This document shows positions 16,725 to 24,464 of a stretch of 64,000 nucleotides of DNA, in pieces. The DNA is from an uncultured Lachnospiraceae bacterium. Its GTDB lineage: Bacteria > Bacillota > Clostridia > Lachnospirales > Lachnospiraceae. The notes under the pieces were generated by a model. That model was not told where the DNA came from. It worked only from the letters and a program-made list of their open reading frames with translations, and made no database searches. The translations under genes were made by a program, and so were the position numbers. Each line of letters begins with the position of its first letter. Within the stretch, counting starts at the first letter, position 1. Location of the stretch: contig CAJTXP010000005.1 of NCBI GenBank assembly GCA_910583615.1, positions 62,001 to 126,000 of the forward strand, read 5' to 3'.

Positions 16725-18239
16725 TTATAAATTTTTATAATCGGTATCTTCCAACTGTCCTAAGCGGATGCTGACACACGTTCCGATTCCCTTGCTGGAC
16801 GTGATGGTAATATCTGCCCTGGAACCATAGTACATACGAAGCCTCTGAGCTACATTGTACATTCCAAAACTGTTTTTTCCGGAATTTAAATGATTTTCCT
16901 GTCCCTGGAGTTTTTTCCTGAGTTCGGCCAGTGCTTCATCGGTCATCCCGGTTCCGTTGTCTTCCACTTTCAGGAGGATTCCGTTATCAACAGCATATCC
17001 CTGTATGGAGATCTTTCCACCGCCCCTTTTATTTTTGATGCCATGGTACAGTGCATTTTCTACAATAGGCTGCAGGATCATTTTCAGGATGAACTGGTTT
17101 TCGATGGCTGGTTCAATGTCAATGGTATAATCCAGGATATCTTCATAACGGATTTTCTGGATCTTCAGATAACTCCGGATATGACATTCTTCCTCGGCAA
17201 TGGTGATATAATCATTTCCGCCGGAGAGAACGGTGCGGAAAAAATCGCTCAAATCCGTGGTCATTTCCACTACCTGACGGCTGTTGCCGCCTTCCGCCAT
17301 CCAGACGATGGAATCCAGAGTATTATAAAGGAAATGAGGATTGATCTGCGCCTGAAGGAGTTTCAGCTCGGCTTCCCGCAGGTTCTTCTGTTCCTGCCTT
17401 GTTTTTTCCATCAATTCTGCGATTTCATTGCTCATCTGGTTAAAGGTTCTTGCCAGGACGTTGATTTCTTCCAGGCTGTACATTTCGGCCCGGGCTTCCA
17501 GGTCTCCGTGCCCCAGCCGTTCAGCTGTTTTCTGAAGAGAATTAATAGGAATCGTAACAGATTTGGTTATGGTGGTGGACAGGCCGAAGCCAAGTATCAG
17601 TATTCCAATCAGAAGAGCGACGAAAAGCTCTATATTTTTTCGAACCTGAGAATCCATCTGCTTTTGCAGTTCCTCCATGTGTGCCAGTTCATAATAAGTG
17701 TACTGGGTAATATATTCCTGCATCATGGAACAGAGGCCCTTGATATCGTTTTCCCATATGGAAACGTTCTCGTCATAGGTTCCGGGCCTGGCGGAATTTT
17801 CGATCATTCGGTTGACAGCGGTTTCCAGCGTGTCAAGACAGGAGAGAATGCCGCGGATCTTGATATCGCTGTCCGTTCCGGGGATTCTTTCGATGGTGCT
17901 TCCAAAGGCGTATCTGGCAGAATTGATCATGTTGTTCGGGTTTTTTAATACAGTAGCATATTCTGTGCTGCCTTCCAGAATGTCGCCGTTTTCGAATTCG
18001 GAAGCGTCAATCAGACCAATCATGACCCGGTACATGGAATATTCCATATCTTCTTTGAATGTAATATTGTACTCATTTGCAATCTTCAGATTGGACATGA
18101 TCCCGTTGTAAGAATCGGAATAATCCCCGATCATTTTCAGGATTTCCAGTACCATTCCGGTCAGAGGGATTGCGATTACAAACAGAAGAAGAGACAGACG
18201 CATTTTGAGTGTCAGTCTCCGGCTTCTTATTTTTTTCAT
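16725..18239 (-). CDS. YesM-type sensor histidine kinase
   Basis: A 504-residue membrane kinase. Order of parts: first transmembrane helix about 13-33, an extracellular sensory region to about 200, second helix about 203-221, HAMP linker to about 275, the phosphoacceptor box QINPHFLYNTLDSI with His302, and a HATPase domain with ENALYHGIKN and DNGTGM. This is the LytS/YesM class that senses sugars or their binding proteins. Its start overlaps the stop of the regulator gene by 4 bases (ATGA), so the pair is coupled. The neighbouring ytfQ-like operon on the same strand is the likely target. Confidence 0.93.
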   Translation of the reverse strand: MKKIRSRRLTLKMRLSLLLFVIAIPLTGMVLEILKMIGDYSDSYNGIMSNLKIANEYNITFKEDMEYSMYRVMIGLIDASEFENGDILEGSTEYATVLKNPNNMINSARYAFGSTIERIPGTDSDIKIRGILSCLDTLETAVNRMIENSARPGTYDENVSIWENDIKGLCSMMQEYITQYTYYELAHMEELQKQMDSQVRKNIELFVALLIGILILGFGLSTTITKSVTIPINSLQKTAERLGHGDLEARAEMYSLEEINVLARTFNQMSNEIAELMEKTRQEQKNLREAELKLLQAQINPHFLYNTLDSIVWMAEGGNSRQVVEMTTDLSDFFRTVLSGGNDYITIAEEECHIRSYLKIQKIRYEDILDYTIDIEPAIENQFILKMILQPIVENALYHGIKNKRGGGKISIQGYAVDNGILLKVEDNGTGMTDEALAELRKKLQGQENHLNSGKNSFGMYNVAQRLRMYYGSRADITITSSKGIGTCVSIRLGQLEDTDYKNL

Positions 18240-19360
18240 TTTTCTTCACGCTCCTGGCTTATGTTGTTCCTGAATTCTTTGGGAGACTGTCCCATAATTT
18301 TTTTAAAGGCAGTACTGAAATAGTGGGGATCATTGTATCCTGCTTTTTCTCCGATCTCGGAGGTGCGCAGGGTGGTGCATCTTAACAGTTCGCAGGCATG
18401 GTCGATCCGTACCTTCGTCAGATATTCGATAAAAGACTGTCCGGTGCCCTGCTTGAAGATGGAGCTGAAATAACCGGGGCTTACTCCAATATAACCCGCG
18501 ATCATATTCAGGGAAAATTCGCTGTTTCCGTAATTTTCAGCAATATAGTCCCTGGCTTCCTGAATAAGAAGTCCATAACGGTTGCCGGAGCTTTTATCCC
18601 GCAGAGCCAGTGCAAAGGTAAAAAGCTCCTTCAGGTAATCCATGGTGCGGTCTGCCCTTTCTATGGCTTTTGTAACCCGTTTTAGATCCATCAGCTCTGA
18701 TGAAGTTTCTTCTTCACTGATATTCAGGGTTCTGATGAATTCCTGTACACAGTAAAAAATGTCCATGGTCATATACTGCCGAAGAAGCAGAGACATATAG
18801 TTGCCTTCTCCCACTGCTTCAAAATATTCATCTATAAAACGCCCGCATTCCTCCGCATTTCCGGTTTTCAGAAAATTCCGGATCAGCTTCCGGTCCACGC
18901 CGCTGTAATCCGTCTTATCGGGAAAATCCATGTACTTCTCATAATCGATAAAATAGCGTTCCAGAAGCCTGGAGTGTTCCTGTTCTTCCTGAATCTTGTC
19001 CGCCACTTTTTTTAATGCATCCATCAGGCTGACGGACGTAACGGGCTTTAAAAGATAGTCGCTGATGCCGATTTTAATCGCTTCTTTTGCATAATCGAAT
19101 TCGTTGTATCCGCTGAAAACGATGATTTGTGTCTTCGGCAGTGCTTTTTTTACCAGCCGGCTCAGCTCCAGACCATCCATAAAGGGCATTTTGATATCCG
19201 TTAAAAGGATATCCGGCTGACTTTTCAATATCATCGGATATGCATATTCCCCGTCGCCGGCTTCTCCTACAAGTTCAAAGCCGTTGGCTTTCCATTCAAT
19301 GTTGTTTTTGATTCCCTGACGAATAATGTTCTCGTCTTCCACCAGAAATACCTTAATCAT
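18236..19360 (-). CDS. YesN-type response regulator with AraC DNA-binding domain
   Basis: A 374-residue regulator. Residues 1-120 are a receiver domain with acidic pocket VEDE, phosphoacceptor Asp55 in LLTDIKMPF and the conserved lysine in LLKPV. A helical linker follows, and the last 100 residues are an AraC/XylS helix-turn-helix pair (LNMIAGYIGVSPGYFSSIFKQ, TSEIGEKAGYNDPHYFSTAFKK). The start at 19360 has GGAGAAAA upstream; an extension to 19432 lacks a site. It is the first gene of the two-component pair and most likely activates the ytfQ-type transport operon. Confidence 0.93.
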   Translation of the reverse strand: MIKVFLVEDENIIRQGIKNNIEWKANGFELVGEAGDGEYAYPMILKSQPDILLTDIKMPFMDGLELSRLVKKALPKTQIIVFSGYNEFDYAKEAIKIGISDYLLKPVTSVSLMDALKKVADKIQEEQEHSRLLERYFIDYEKYMDFPDKTDYSGVDRKLIRNFLKTGNAEECGRFIDEYFEAVGEGNYMSLLLRQYMTMDIFYCVQEFIRTLNISEEETSSELMDLKRVTKAIERADRTMDYLKELFTFALALRDKSSGNRYGLLIQEARDYIAENYGNSEFSLNMIAGYIGVSPGYFSSIFKQGTGQSFIEYLTKVRIDHACELLRCTTLRTSEIGEKAGYNDPHYFSTAFKKIMGQSPKEFRNNISQEREEK

Positions 19361-19452
19361 ACACTTTTCTCCAATTTCAGCGGTGCCGTTTTTTGTTTGC
19401 CTGGTAAGTATTACTTTAAAAAAGCATAACATACTTTGCAGGTGGTTTCAAT

Positions 19453-20184
19453 ATGGCTCTTTTTGAGGTCAAAGTTCTTTGCATCTTTGTCCGGCGCTTT
19501 CCGGCCCTGTGCCGACGATTTTTGTACGATGCCTGCATTCCGGTGATTCTGGCAGACCGTTCCGTGAAAGTGGAGGATGAAGAGCTGTATACCTGCTGGG
19601 TGGGAAGCGATTTTGAAAAAGAAGGTCGGGAGGCCGGTGAATGGCTGATGAATTATCTGGATCGGCAGGGGCGGTCGGATGAGAAGATTCATCTGGTTAC
19701 GCTTCAGGGAACGATAAACTCTACCACGCAGCTTGGACGTACGGCGGGCTTTGCAGAGGTTCTGGAGGCGCAGGACAACTGGGAGATGCTGGAGTACCGG
19801 GATGCGGATTTTACGCAGGCAAAGGGGCAGGAGGTTATGGACTATTTTCTGGATACCTATGAGGACATTGACGTTGTTGTAAGCGAGAACGACAATATGG
19901 CGTTCGGAGCGGTTGATGCAATTCATGAGGCCGGAAAGACCTGCGGTCCGGACGGAGAGATCATTATCATCTCCTTTGACAGCGGAAGGGCGGCGTTTGA
20001 GGCGATGATCCGGGGAGAGATCAACGCGGATTTCGAATGCAATCCGATTCTTGCGCCGCTGGTGGAGAGAATTATTGAAAAGCTGGAGAATGGAGAACTG
20101 GTAGAAAAGATCCAGTATGTGGAAGAACAGTATTTTGACACTTCCATGGATCTGGAGAGGATCATGGAAATCAGAAATTACTGA
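19453..20184 (+). pseudogene. truncated YtfQ-like substrate-binding protein gene
   Basis: From about 19531 this frame encodes roughly 217 residues clearly related to residues 153-369 of the YtfQ-like protein at 15440-16549 (shared blocks IPVIL, FTQAKGQEVM, AGKTCGPDG, FDTSMDLE). The first 150 residues of the family, including the lipoprotein signal and most of lobe 1, are absent. The 26 residues before the homology look unrelated, and no strong ribosome binding site precedes ATG 19453. It stands head to head with the YesN-like gene. Most likely it is a gene remnant whose 5' part was lost; the remaining frame is still intact, so expression of a cytoplasmic fragment cannot be excluded. Confidence 0.8.
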
Positions 20185-20275
20185 AAAGAGCTGCAGCTTT
20201 TCTGTTGACATGACATTGCCCTGTGAACAGTAACATATATTGTTATTACGAGAGAATGCGTTTTGAAAAAGAATA

Positions 20276-20304
20276 TTGTCGAATATGATCAGTTGTGTTA
20301 CAAT
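20276..20304 (+). promoter_or_regulatory. probable promoter of the holin-like toxin locus
   Basis: TTGTCG (20276-20281) and TACAAT (20299-20304), spacer 17. It would give a leader of about 118 bases before the small toxin-like reading frame, typical for type I toxin mRNAs. Confidence 0.55.
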
Positions 20305-20428
20305 GTGCCATAAGGAAACAACCGTGTTACAAGGTGGTAACCTCCCGCCTTTCTGAAAGTGGCGTTCGCTGCTGATGCCGCCCGGCATATCCCATCATGG
20401 GAAATACAGGAAGAGGGAGGTGATGCGA

Positions 20429-20524
20429 ATGAGTACATATGAAGTGCTGTACCTGTTATTTACAGGAGGTACTTTTCTCATCACATTGCTTACCTATATC
20501 GATAGGAGAAATAAGCGCAAATAA
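20429..20524 (+). CDS. putative holin-like toxin, type I toxin-antitoxin peptide
   Basis: A 31-residue peptide: MSTYEVLYLLFTGGTFLITL, then LTYIDRRNKRK, i.e. one hydrophobic helix with a basic tail. This fits the Hol_Tox family (TxpA/BsrE-like), membrane toxins of Firmicutes type I systems whose translation is blocked by an antisense RNA. AGGGAGG lies 8 bases before ATG 20429; a second in-frame ATG at 20423 is too close to it. The stop codon overlaps a terminator hairpin, and a second convergent-type hairpin downstream (20575-20597) fits the end of an antisense antitoxin RNA. Toxicity is inferred from family, not shown. Confidence 0.78.
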   Translation: MSTYEVLYLLFTGGTFLITLLTYIDRRNKRK

Positions 20525-20557
20525 GCCTACCTTGTACTTGGCCGTGCAGGTAGGCTT
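20523..20557 (+). terminator. hairpin at the end of the toxin mRNA
   Basis: AAGCCTACC (20523-20531) pairs with GGTAGGCTT (20549-20557), starting in the stop codon of the toxin peptide. In this family such a hairpin lies in the region of overlap with the antitoxin RNA. Confidence 0.7.
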
Positions 20558-20574
20558 TGGCTATACCGGAGGCT

Positions 20575-20597
20575 AACCACTTTGTGGGCGGTTGCTT
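20575..20597 (-). ncRNA. possible antitoxin RNA end region (hairpin near the toxin gene)
   Basis: The sequence AACCACTTTGTGGGCGGTTG can fold on either strand. Hairpins of this kind (AACCAC...GTGGTT) regularly follow Hol_Tox genes. Whether an antisense RNA is made here cannot be read from the sequence; the call rests on family architecture and only marks the region. Confidence 0.35.
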
Positions 20598-20698
20598 TCC
20601 TTATGCCCTTATATTATCATATCCGGCAGCGGGACGCAAGAGAGAATTGCTGTTCATCAGGACTCTTTACGTCTTTGTGGTTACTGCCACATGTCAGC

Positions 20699-20750
20699 GG
20701 GCGTCCGGACGGCGGGGTTGTGAACAGTAACTCTTTATGTTACTGTTCAC
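20699..20750 (+). repeat. dispersed intergenic repeat, copy 3, with perfect hairpin
   Basis: Bases 20699-20731 match the repeat seen at 3367, 6680 and 30629 (GGGCGTCCGGACGGCG start, GTGAACAGTAAC end). The last 12 bases pair perfectly with GTTACTGTTCAC at 20739-20750 around a 7-base loop. The same 12-mer GTGAACAGTAAC also occurs at 20223-20234, on the other side of the toxin locus. Confidence 0.75.
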
Positions 20751-20918
20751 GGGGTGAGTGGCGGCCTGCGCTCCAGGACACCACATTCCGGAACGCTGGA
20801 CGACATCAGAAAGATGGCTCTTTTTGTCGATAAATTGAGCTGCCCCGTCTACCGGTTTCGTCAAAAATGGGACAGGTTCTGTGTTACCATGAATCAAAAA
20901 CAGAGGGCTGGTGAGAAG

Positions 20919-22187
20919 ATGGAACGGATCGAAGGGAGAGATACGAACGAAAACTGGAAACTTCCAAAGAATGTACGTCAGATGGGGGAACCCGGACCTG
21001 GGACGAAGATCCTGATTGAGGATTATGTATACACTTTTCTGCACCAGATGGCGCAGAACAATCTTACCTGTATCAAGACTGCCGTACTGGCGGGAAGAAT
21101 GGAGAAAGATACCGCAGTATACATTGAAGGCGCCGTAGAGATCGACATGGGACAGGAGATACAGAAATGGTTTACGCATGAGCACTGGCGCGATATTTTT
21201 CAGGACATCAGGAGCTGGTTTGACGGCCTTGAGGTGGTGGGCTGGTACATGGCGAATCCGGGCTTTCCGCCGATACTCTCCGAAGAGTTGAAGAGCCTGC
21301 ACCTGCGTAATTTTTCAGGAAACGCCCATGTGTTTTTCCAGACCGATGTGCTGGATAATGAAGAGGTATTCTACATGCGGGGGGAGAAAGGACTTGCCCC
21401 TGTCTGCGGCTATTATATTTATTATGAAAAAAATGACCGGATGCAGGAATATATGAGTCAGAGAAAAGGCGGGATCGGAATTGAACCGGAAGGCGTAATG
21501 AGGGACCGCGCGGCCGCCCGCTTCCGAAATGTCATGCAGGAGAAGAAAGAACAGAATGTGCAGAAGAAAATGTTCGCATTTCTCTATACGTCCTGTATGT
21601 TTCTGGTGCTGGTGATACTGGTGATCGGGGTGACCCTGGTCAATAATTACGACCGTATGGCAAATATGGAAAATGCGCTTCACCAGATATCGGAAAATCT
21701 TGAAACGGAGCCGGGTTCCGTGGAAGAAGCCATGGAAGCGGAAAACAGACAGGCGCAGGCAGAGACAGAATCTGTACAGGAAGGAGAGCAGGCAGTTCCG
21801 GAAGATAACGGGTCAGAAGACGGATCGCAGGAGGAGAGTAGGGCGGAGCCGGAAGAGGCGTCGCCGGAACCGGAAGAGGCGTCGCCGGAACCGGAAGAAG
21901 AACAACCGGAAGAACAGCCGCCGGTGTCGGATGAGACGACTCTGCAGGAGCCGGATGAAGGGTCGTCGGACGGAAATGCAGAAACAGAATCAGGGGAAGA
22001 GGCACAGGAAGTCATGTCTCAGGCGGTTCAGGAACCTGAACGCTATCAGGTGAAGATGGGGGATACGCTTCTTAATATCTGCCGCGCCAGATACGGGACG
22101 GATGACATGCTGGACAGAATCTGTGAGGTGAATGGACTGGAGGACGGCAACGTGATCTATGTGGGAGAAATCATTTTACTTCCATGA
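20919..22187 (+). CDS. membrane-anchored LysM protein with inactive JAB-like N-terminal domain
   Basis: A 422-residue protein. Residues 30-180 (ILIEDYVYTFLHQMA, AVYIEGAVEID, VVGWYMANPGFPPILSEE) resemble a JAB/MPN-type fold, but the expected metal-binding HxH pattern is missing, so it would be non-catalytic; this is inference. A single membrane helix spans about 219-241. A Glu/Pro-rich linker follows, with a tandem repeat EEASPEP encoded at 21849-21898. Residues 375-422 are a LysM domain (YQVKMGDTLLNICRARYG), which binds peptidoglycan. Start 20919 is chosen for GGTGAGAAG just upstream; ATG 20889 is possible. The stop overlaps the next start. Confidence 0.75.
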   Translation: MERIEGRDTNENWKLPKNVRQMGEPGPGTKILIEDYVYTFLHQMAQNNLTCIKTAVLAGRMEKDTAVYIEGAVEIDMGQEIQKWFTHEHWRDIFQDIRSWFDGLEVVGWYMANPGFPPILSEELKSLHLRNFSGNAHVFFQTDVLDNEEVFYMRGEKGLAPVCGYYIYYEKNDRMQEYMSQRKGGIGIEPEGVMRDRAAARFRNVMQEKKEQNVQKKMFAFLYTSCMFLVLVILVIGVTLVNNYDRMANMENALHQISENLETEPGSVEEAMEAENRQAQAETESVQEGEQAVPEDNGSEDGSQEESRAEPEEASPEPEEASPEPEEEQPEEQPPVSDETTLQEPDEGSSDGNAETESGEEAQEVMSQAVQEPERYQVKMGDTLLNICRARYGTDDMLDRICEVNGLEDGNVIYVGEIILLP

Positions 22188-23434
22188 TGGAAGGTGTTAT
22201 ACTACAGAAGATTAAACATTTACTGAGTCTGAAATGGATAAAAATAATGAGTACGATAGAAGTATTTAAAAATAACGAAGATACGGACGCCGATATGAAA
22301 GAATACAAAAAGAACCTGTTCAGGCATCGTCTGCGGAACTTCTGTATCGGCGCCGGGATCTTTGGCGCGGCGGTGCTCTGCTGTGCTGCGCTGTGGATCG
22401 GGTTTCAGAACCGGACATTCGATACCTTTGAAGTGGTCAGGAGTTTTGAACGTATCGATACCATGACGACACAGTATGCAGAATTCAAAGGCTATGTTCT
22501 GAAATACAGCAGGGATGGCATCTCCTGTGTGGATTCTGCCAACCGCGCTCTGTGGAGCCAGACCTACAATATGCAGAAGCCCATTCTTCATGTCTGCCAA
22601 AACAGCGCCGCAGTGGCGGAGGAAGGCGGTACGGAGGCGATGATTTTTGATGAAAACGGAATCCAGGGTACGATACAGACACTGCTTCCTATTCGCCAGA
22701 TCGCAGTATCCTCGCAGGGAGTGCTGGCTGTCCTTCTGGAAGACGGGGATGCCATGCGCGTGAATCTGTATGACAAGGCCGGAACGGAACTTGTGAATTC
22801 CAAATTTGAACTTCAGGATGTGGGATATCCGGTCCGGATTTCTCTGAGTTCTGATGCAACGAAGATGGCAGTCAGCTTCCTCCAGGTTCAGGACGGAAGC
22901 ATTAACAGCTGCCTGGCCTTTTATAATTTTGCATCCGTAGGAGAAGGTAAAGAAGATCATCTGGTAGCGTCGAAGATGATAAGCGGCATTGTAATGCCGG
23001 AGGTTGCCTATATGGACAGCACCCACTGCTTTGCACTGGGAGGCGGGCAGCTTCTGGTGTACGAAGGGAGCCAGATTCCGGATTTGACAGCGGAGGTAGT
23101 TCTGGAAAAGGAAGTCTTAAGTGTGTTCCATTCAGAGAAATACATCGGCCTGGTCCTGGAGGGAGAGGAGGAGGACTATGTGCTTCAGGTGTATGATCTG
23201 CAGGGACATCTGCAGTTCCAGACAGAGTTTGGACTGGATTATCAGACACTGAAATTTTCAGGAGATCATATTCTGATCTATAATGAAACAGAGTGTATGA
23301 TGGTAAACAGCCATGGAAAGATCTATTACTCCGGAACTTTTGCAGAACCGATTGTGAATCTGTATGCGCAGTCAGGAAACAGGCGGTATATTGTTATGCA
23401 TACATCAAGAACGGATCAGATTCGGCTGAAATAG
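22184..23434 (+). CDS. DUF5711-like membrane-anchored beta-propeller protein
   Basis: A 416-residue protein: short cytoplasmic N-terminus, one membrane helix at about 53-75 (FCIGAGIFGAAVLCCAALWI), then an extracytoplasmic part with repeated strand patterns (KGYVLKYSRDGISCVD, GVLAVLLEDGDAMRVNLYD) like a WD40/PQQ-type propeller. It resembles the DUF5711 family of Lachnospiraceae, function unknown. The start is uncertain: ATG 22184 overlaps the LysM stop (ATGA), suggesting coupling, while ATG 22247 would give MSTIEVFK without a site. Position between the LysM protein and a CvpA-like protein suggests a joint envelope role. Confidence 0.75.
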   Translation: MMEGVILQKIKHLLSLKWIKIMSTIEVFKNNEDTDADMKEYKKNLFRHRLRNFCIGAGIFGAAVLCCAALWIGFQNRTFDTFEVVRSFERIDTMTTQYAEFKGYVLKYSRDGISCVDSANRALWSQTYNMQKPILHVCQNSAAVAEEGGTEAMIFDENGIQGTIQTLLPIRQIAVSSQGVLAVLLEDGDAMRVNLYDKAGTELVNSKFELQDVGYPVRISLSSDATKMAVSFLQVQDGSINSCLAFYNFASVGEGKEDHLVASKMISGIVMPEVAYMDSTHCFALGGGQLLVYEGSQIPDLTAEVVLEKEVLSVFHSEKYIGLVLEGEEEDYVLQVYDLQGHLQFQTEFGLDYQTLKFSGDHILIYNETECMMVNSHGKIYYSGTFAEPIVNLYAQSGNRRYIVMHTSRTDQIRLK

Positions 23435-23467
23435 CCCGGATCAGAAGATCCAGGCGGGAGGATACAG

Positions 23468-24064
23468 ATGGGAATATGGAATCTGGCGGATATTCTGGGA
23501 ATGGTATTTCTCGGGTATGGGATTCTGGACGGATACCGAAAAGGAATTGTGAAAAAGGGAATAGCTCTGGCAGCTTCCGCAGGAACGCTTCTGGTGGTCT
23601 ATATGGCATCCCCCTATGTAGCGGAATTTATAGCAGGCATCCTTCCGGGGGCTTTGTCACTGGAACAGATCACGGGAACAGACAGCCAGATCTATCAGAT
23701 TCTGGTTCTGAGCGGGTTTGGAGAAACGGCGGAAAGCTATGTATACACATTTGTTTCAAGAGTCCTGGCAGTGGCAGTCACTTTTGCCGTGGTCCGGATC
23801 CTTCTGGCAACTTTGAGCATGTCGCTGCATATACTGGTAAAGGTGCCGGGTTTAAGCCTTCTGAACCGTCTGCTGGGCGCTGCGCTGGGCCTTGTGCAGC
23901 AGCTTCTGCTCATGTGGATGTTCTTTCTTGTAGTGTCGGTCTTTGCCCATGCGGATTGGGGAGGAGCGCTGGCACTGGCGCTTCAGGAGAGCGCATGGGT
24001 CGGATATCTGTATGAAAACAACCTGCTTCTGCTGCTTGGAATTCTGTTGATTCTGGACGTATGA
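23468..24064 (+). CDS. CvpA family membrane protein
   Basis: A 198-residue protein with four to five hydrophobic helices. The N-terminus NLADILGMVFLGYGILDGYRKGIVKKG matches the CvpA (colicin V production) pattern, a helix-loop with Gly-rich turn followed by a second helix; GLSLLNRLLGAALGLVQQ is the conserved C-terminal part. CvpA proteins affect envelope homeostasis and secretion of small peptides. GGGAGGATACAG precedes the start. It is the last gene of a three-gene envelope group and is followed by the tRNA-Gly pair. Confidence 0.85.
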   Translation: MGIWNLADILGMVFLGYGILDGYRKGIVKKGIALAASAGTLLVVYMASPYVAEFIAGILPGALSLEQITGTDSQIYQILVLSGFGETAESYVYTFVSRVLAVAVTFAVVRILLATLSMSLHILVKVPGLSLLNRLLGAALGLVQQLLLMWMFFLVVSVFAHADWGGALALALQESAWVGYLYENNLLLLLGILLILDV

Positions 24065-24105
24065 ACAGCAGCAGAAGAAAAAATGTAAAAAACTGAAAAA
24101 AATAC

Positions 24106-24134
24106 TTGACACCTAAAAAACTCTGTAGTAGAAT
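24106..24134 (+). promoter_or_regulatory. promoter of the tRNA-Gly genes
   Basis: TTGACA (24106-24111) and TAGAAT (24129-24134), spacer 17, located 68 bases before the first tRNA. Confidence 0.85.
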
Positions 24135-24201
24135 AACCATTGTTCTGAAGCGGAACAGACGCGGATGACGGCAAACAACCCGAAAGGGTTTTCACATATA
24201 T

Positions 24202-24272
24202 GCGGGTGTAGTTCAATGGTAGAACACCAGCCTTCCAAGCTGGATACGTGGGTTCGATTCCCATCACCCGCT
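24202..24272 (+). tRNA. tRNA-Gly (anticodon TCC)
   Basis: Complete cloverleaf: acceptor arms GCGGGTG and CACCCGC, anticodon stem CCAGC/GCTGG around CTTCCAA, T-loop GGGTTCGATTCCC. CCA is not encoded. It reads GGA and GGG codons. A short hairpin ACCC-GAAA-GGGT precedes it. Confidence 0.97.
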
Positions 24273-24297
24273 TCACCCGAAAGGGTTTTACATATAT

Positions 24298-24369
24298 GCA
24301 CGAGTGGCTCAGTGGTGGAGTATCGCCTTGCCAAGGCGAGGGTCGCGGGTTCGAATCCCGTCTCGTGCT
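24298..24369 (+). tRNA. tRNA-Gly (anticodon GCC)
   Basis: Acceptor arms GCACGAG and CTCGTGC, anticodon stem TCGCC/GGCGA around TTGCCAA, T-arm CGGGTTCGAATCCCG. CCA is not encoded. It reads GGC and GGU codons. The 25 bases upstream are nearly the same as those upstream of the first tRNA. Confidence 0.97.
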
Positions 24370-24379
24370 TTTCTGAAAA

Positions 24380-24416
24380 AACGGAAACGTTGATCCTGCA
24401 GCGTTTCCGTTTTTTG
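24380..24416 (+). terminator. intrinsic terminator of the tRNA-Gly unit
   Basis: ACGGAAACG pairs with CGTTTCCGT around about 11 bases, followed by TTTTTT. Confidence 0.88.
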
Positions 24417-24464
24417 TATCCAGGGATCAAAAACAGCAGAGAAACATGTAAAAAGAGGTGGAAG

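Noticed and set aside
21849..21898. Tandem 21-base repeat as a mobile or regulatory element
   Set aside because: It lies in the coding sequence of the LysM protein and simply encodes the EEASPEP linker repeat.
24165..24464. N-terminal extension of the radical SAM protein
   Set aside because: The extension would translate two tRNA genes and a terminator; ATG 24465 has a good ribosome binding site.
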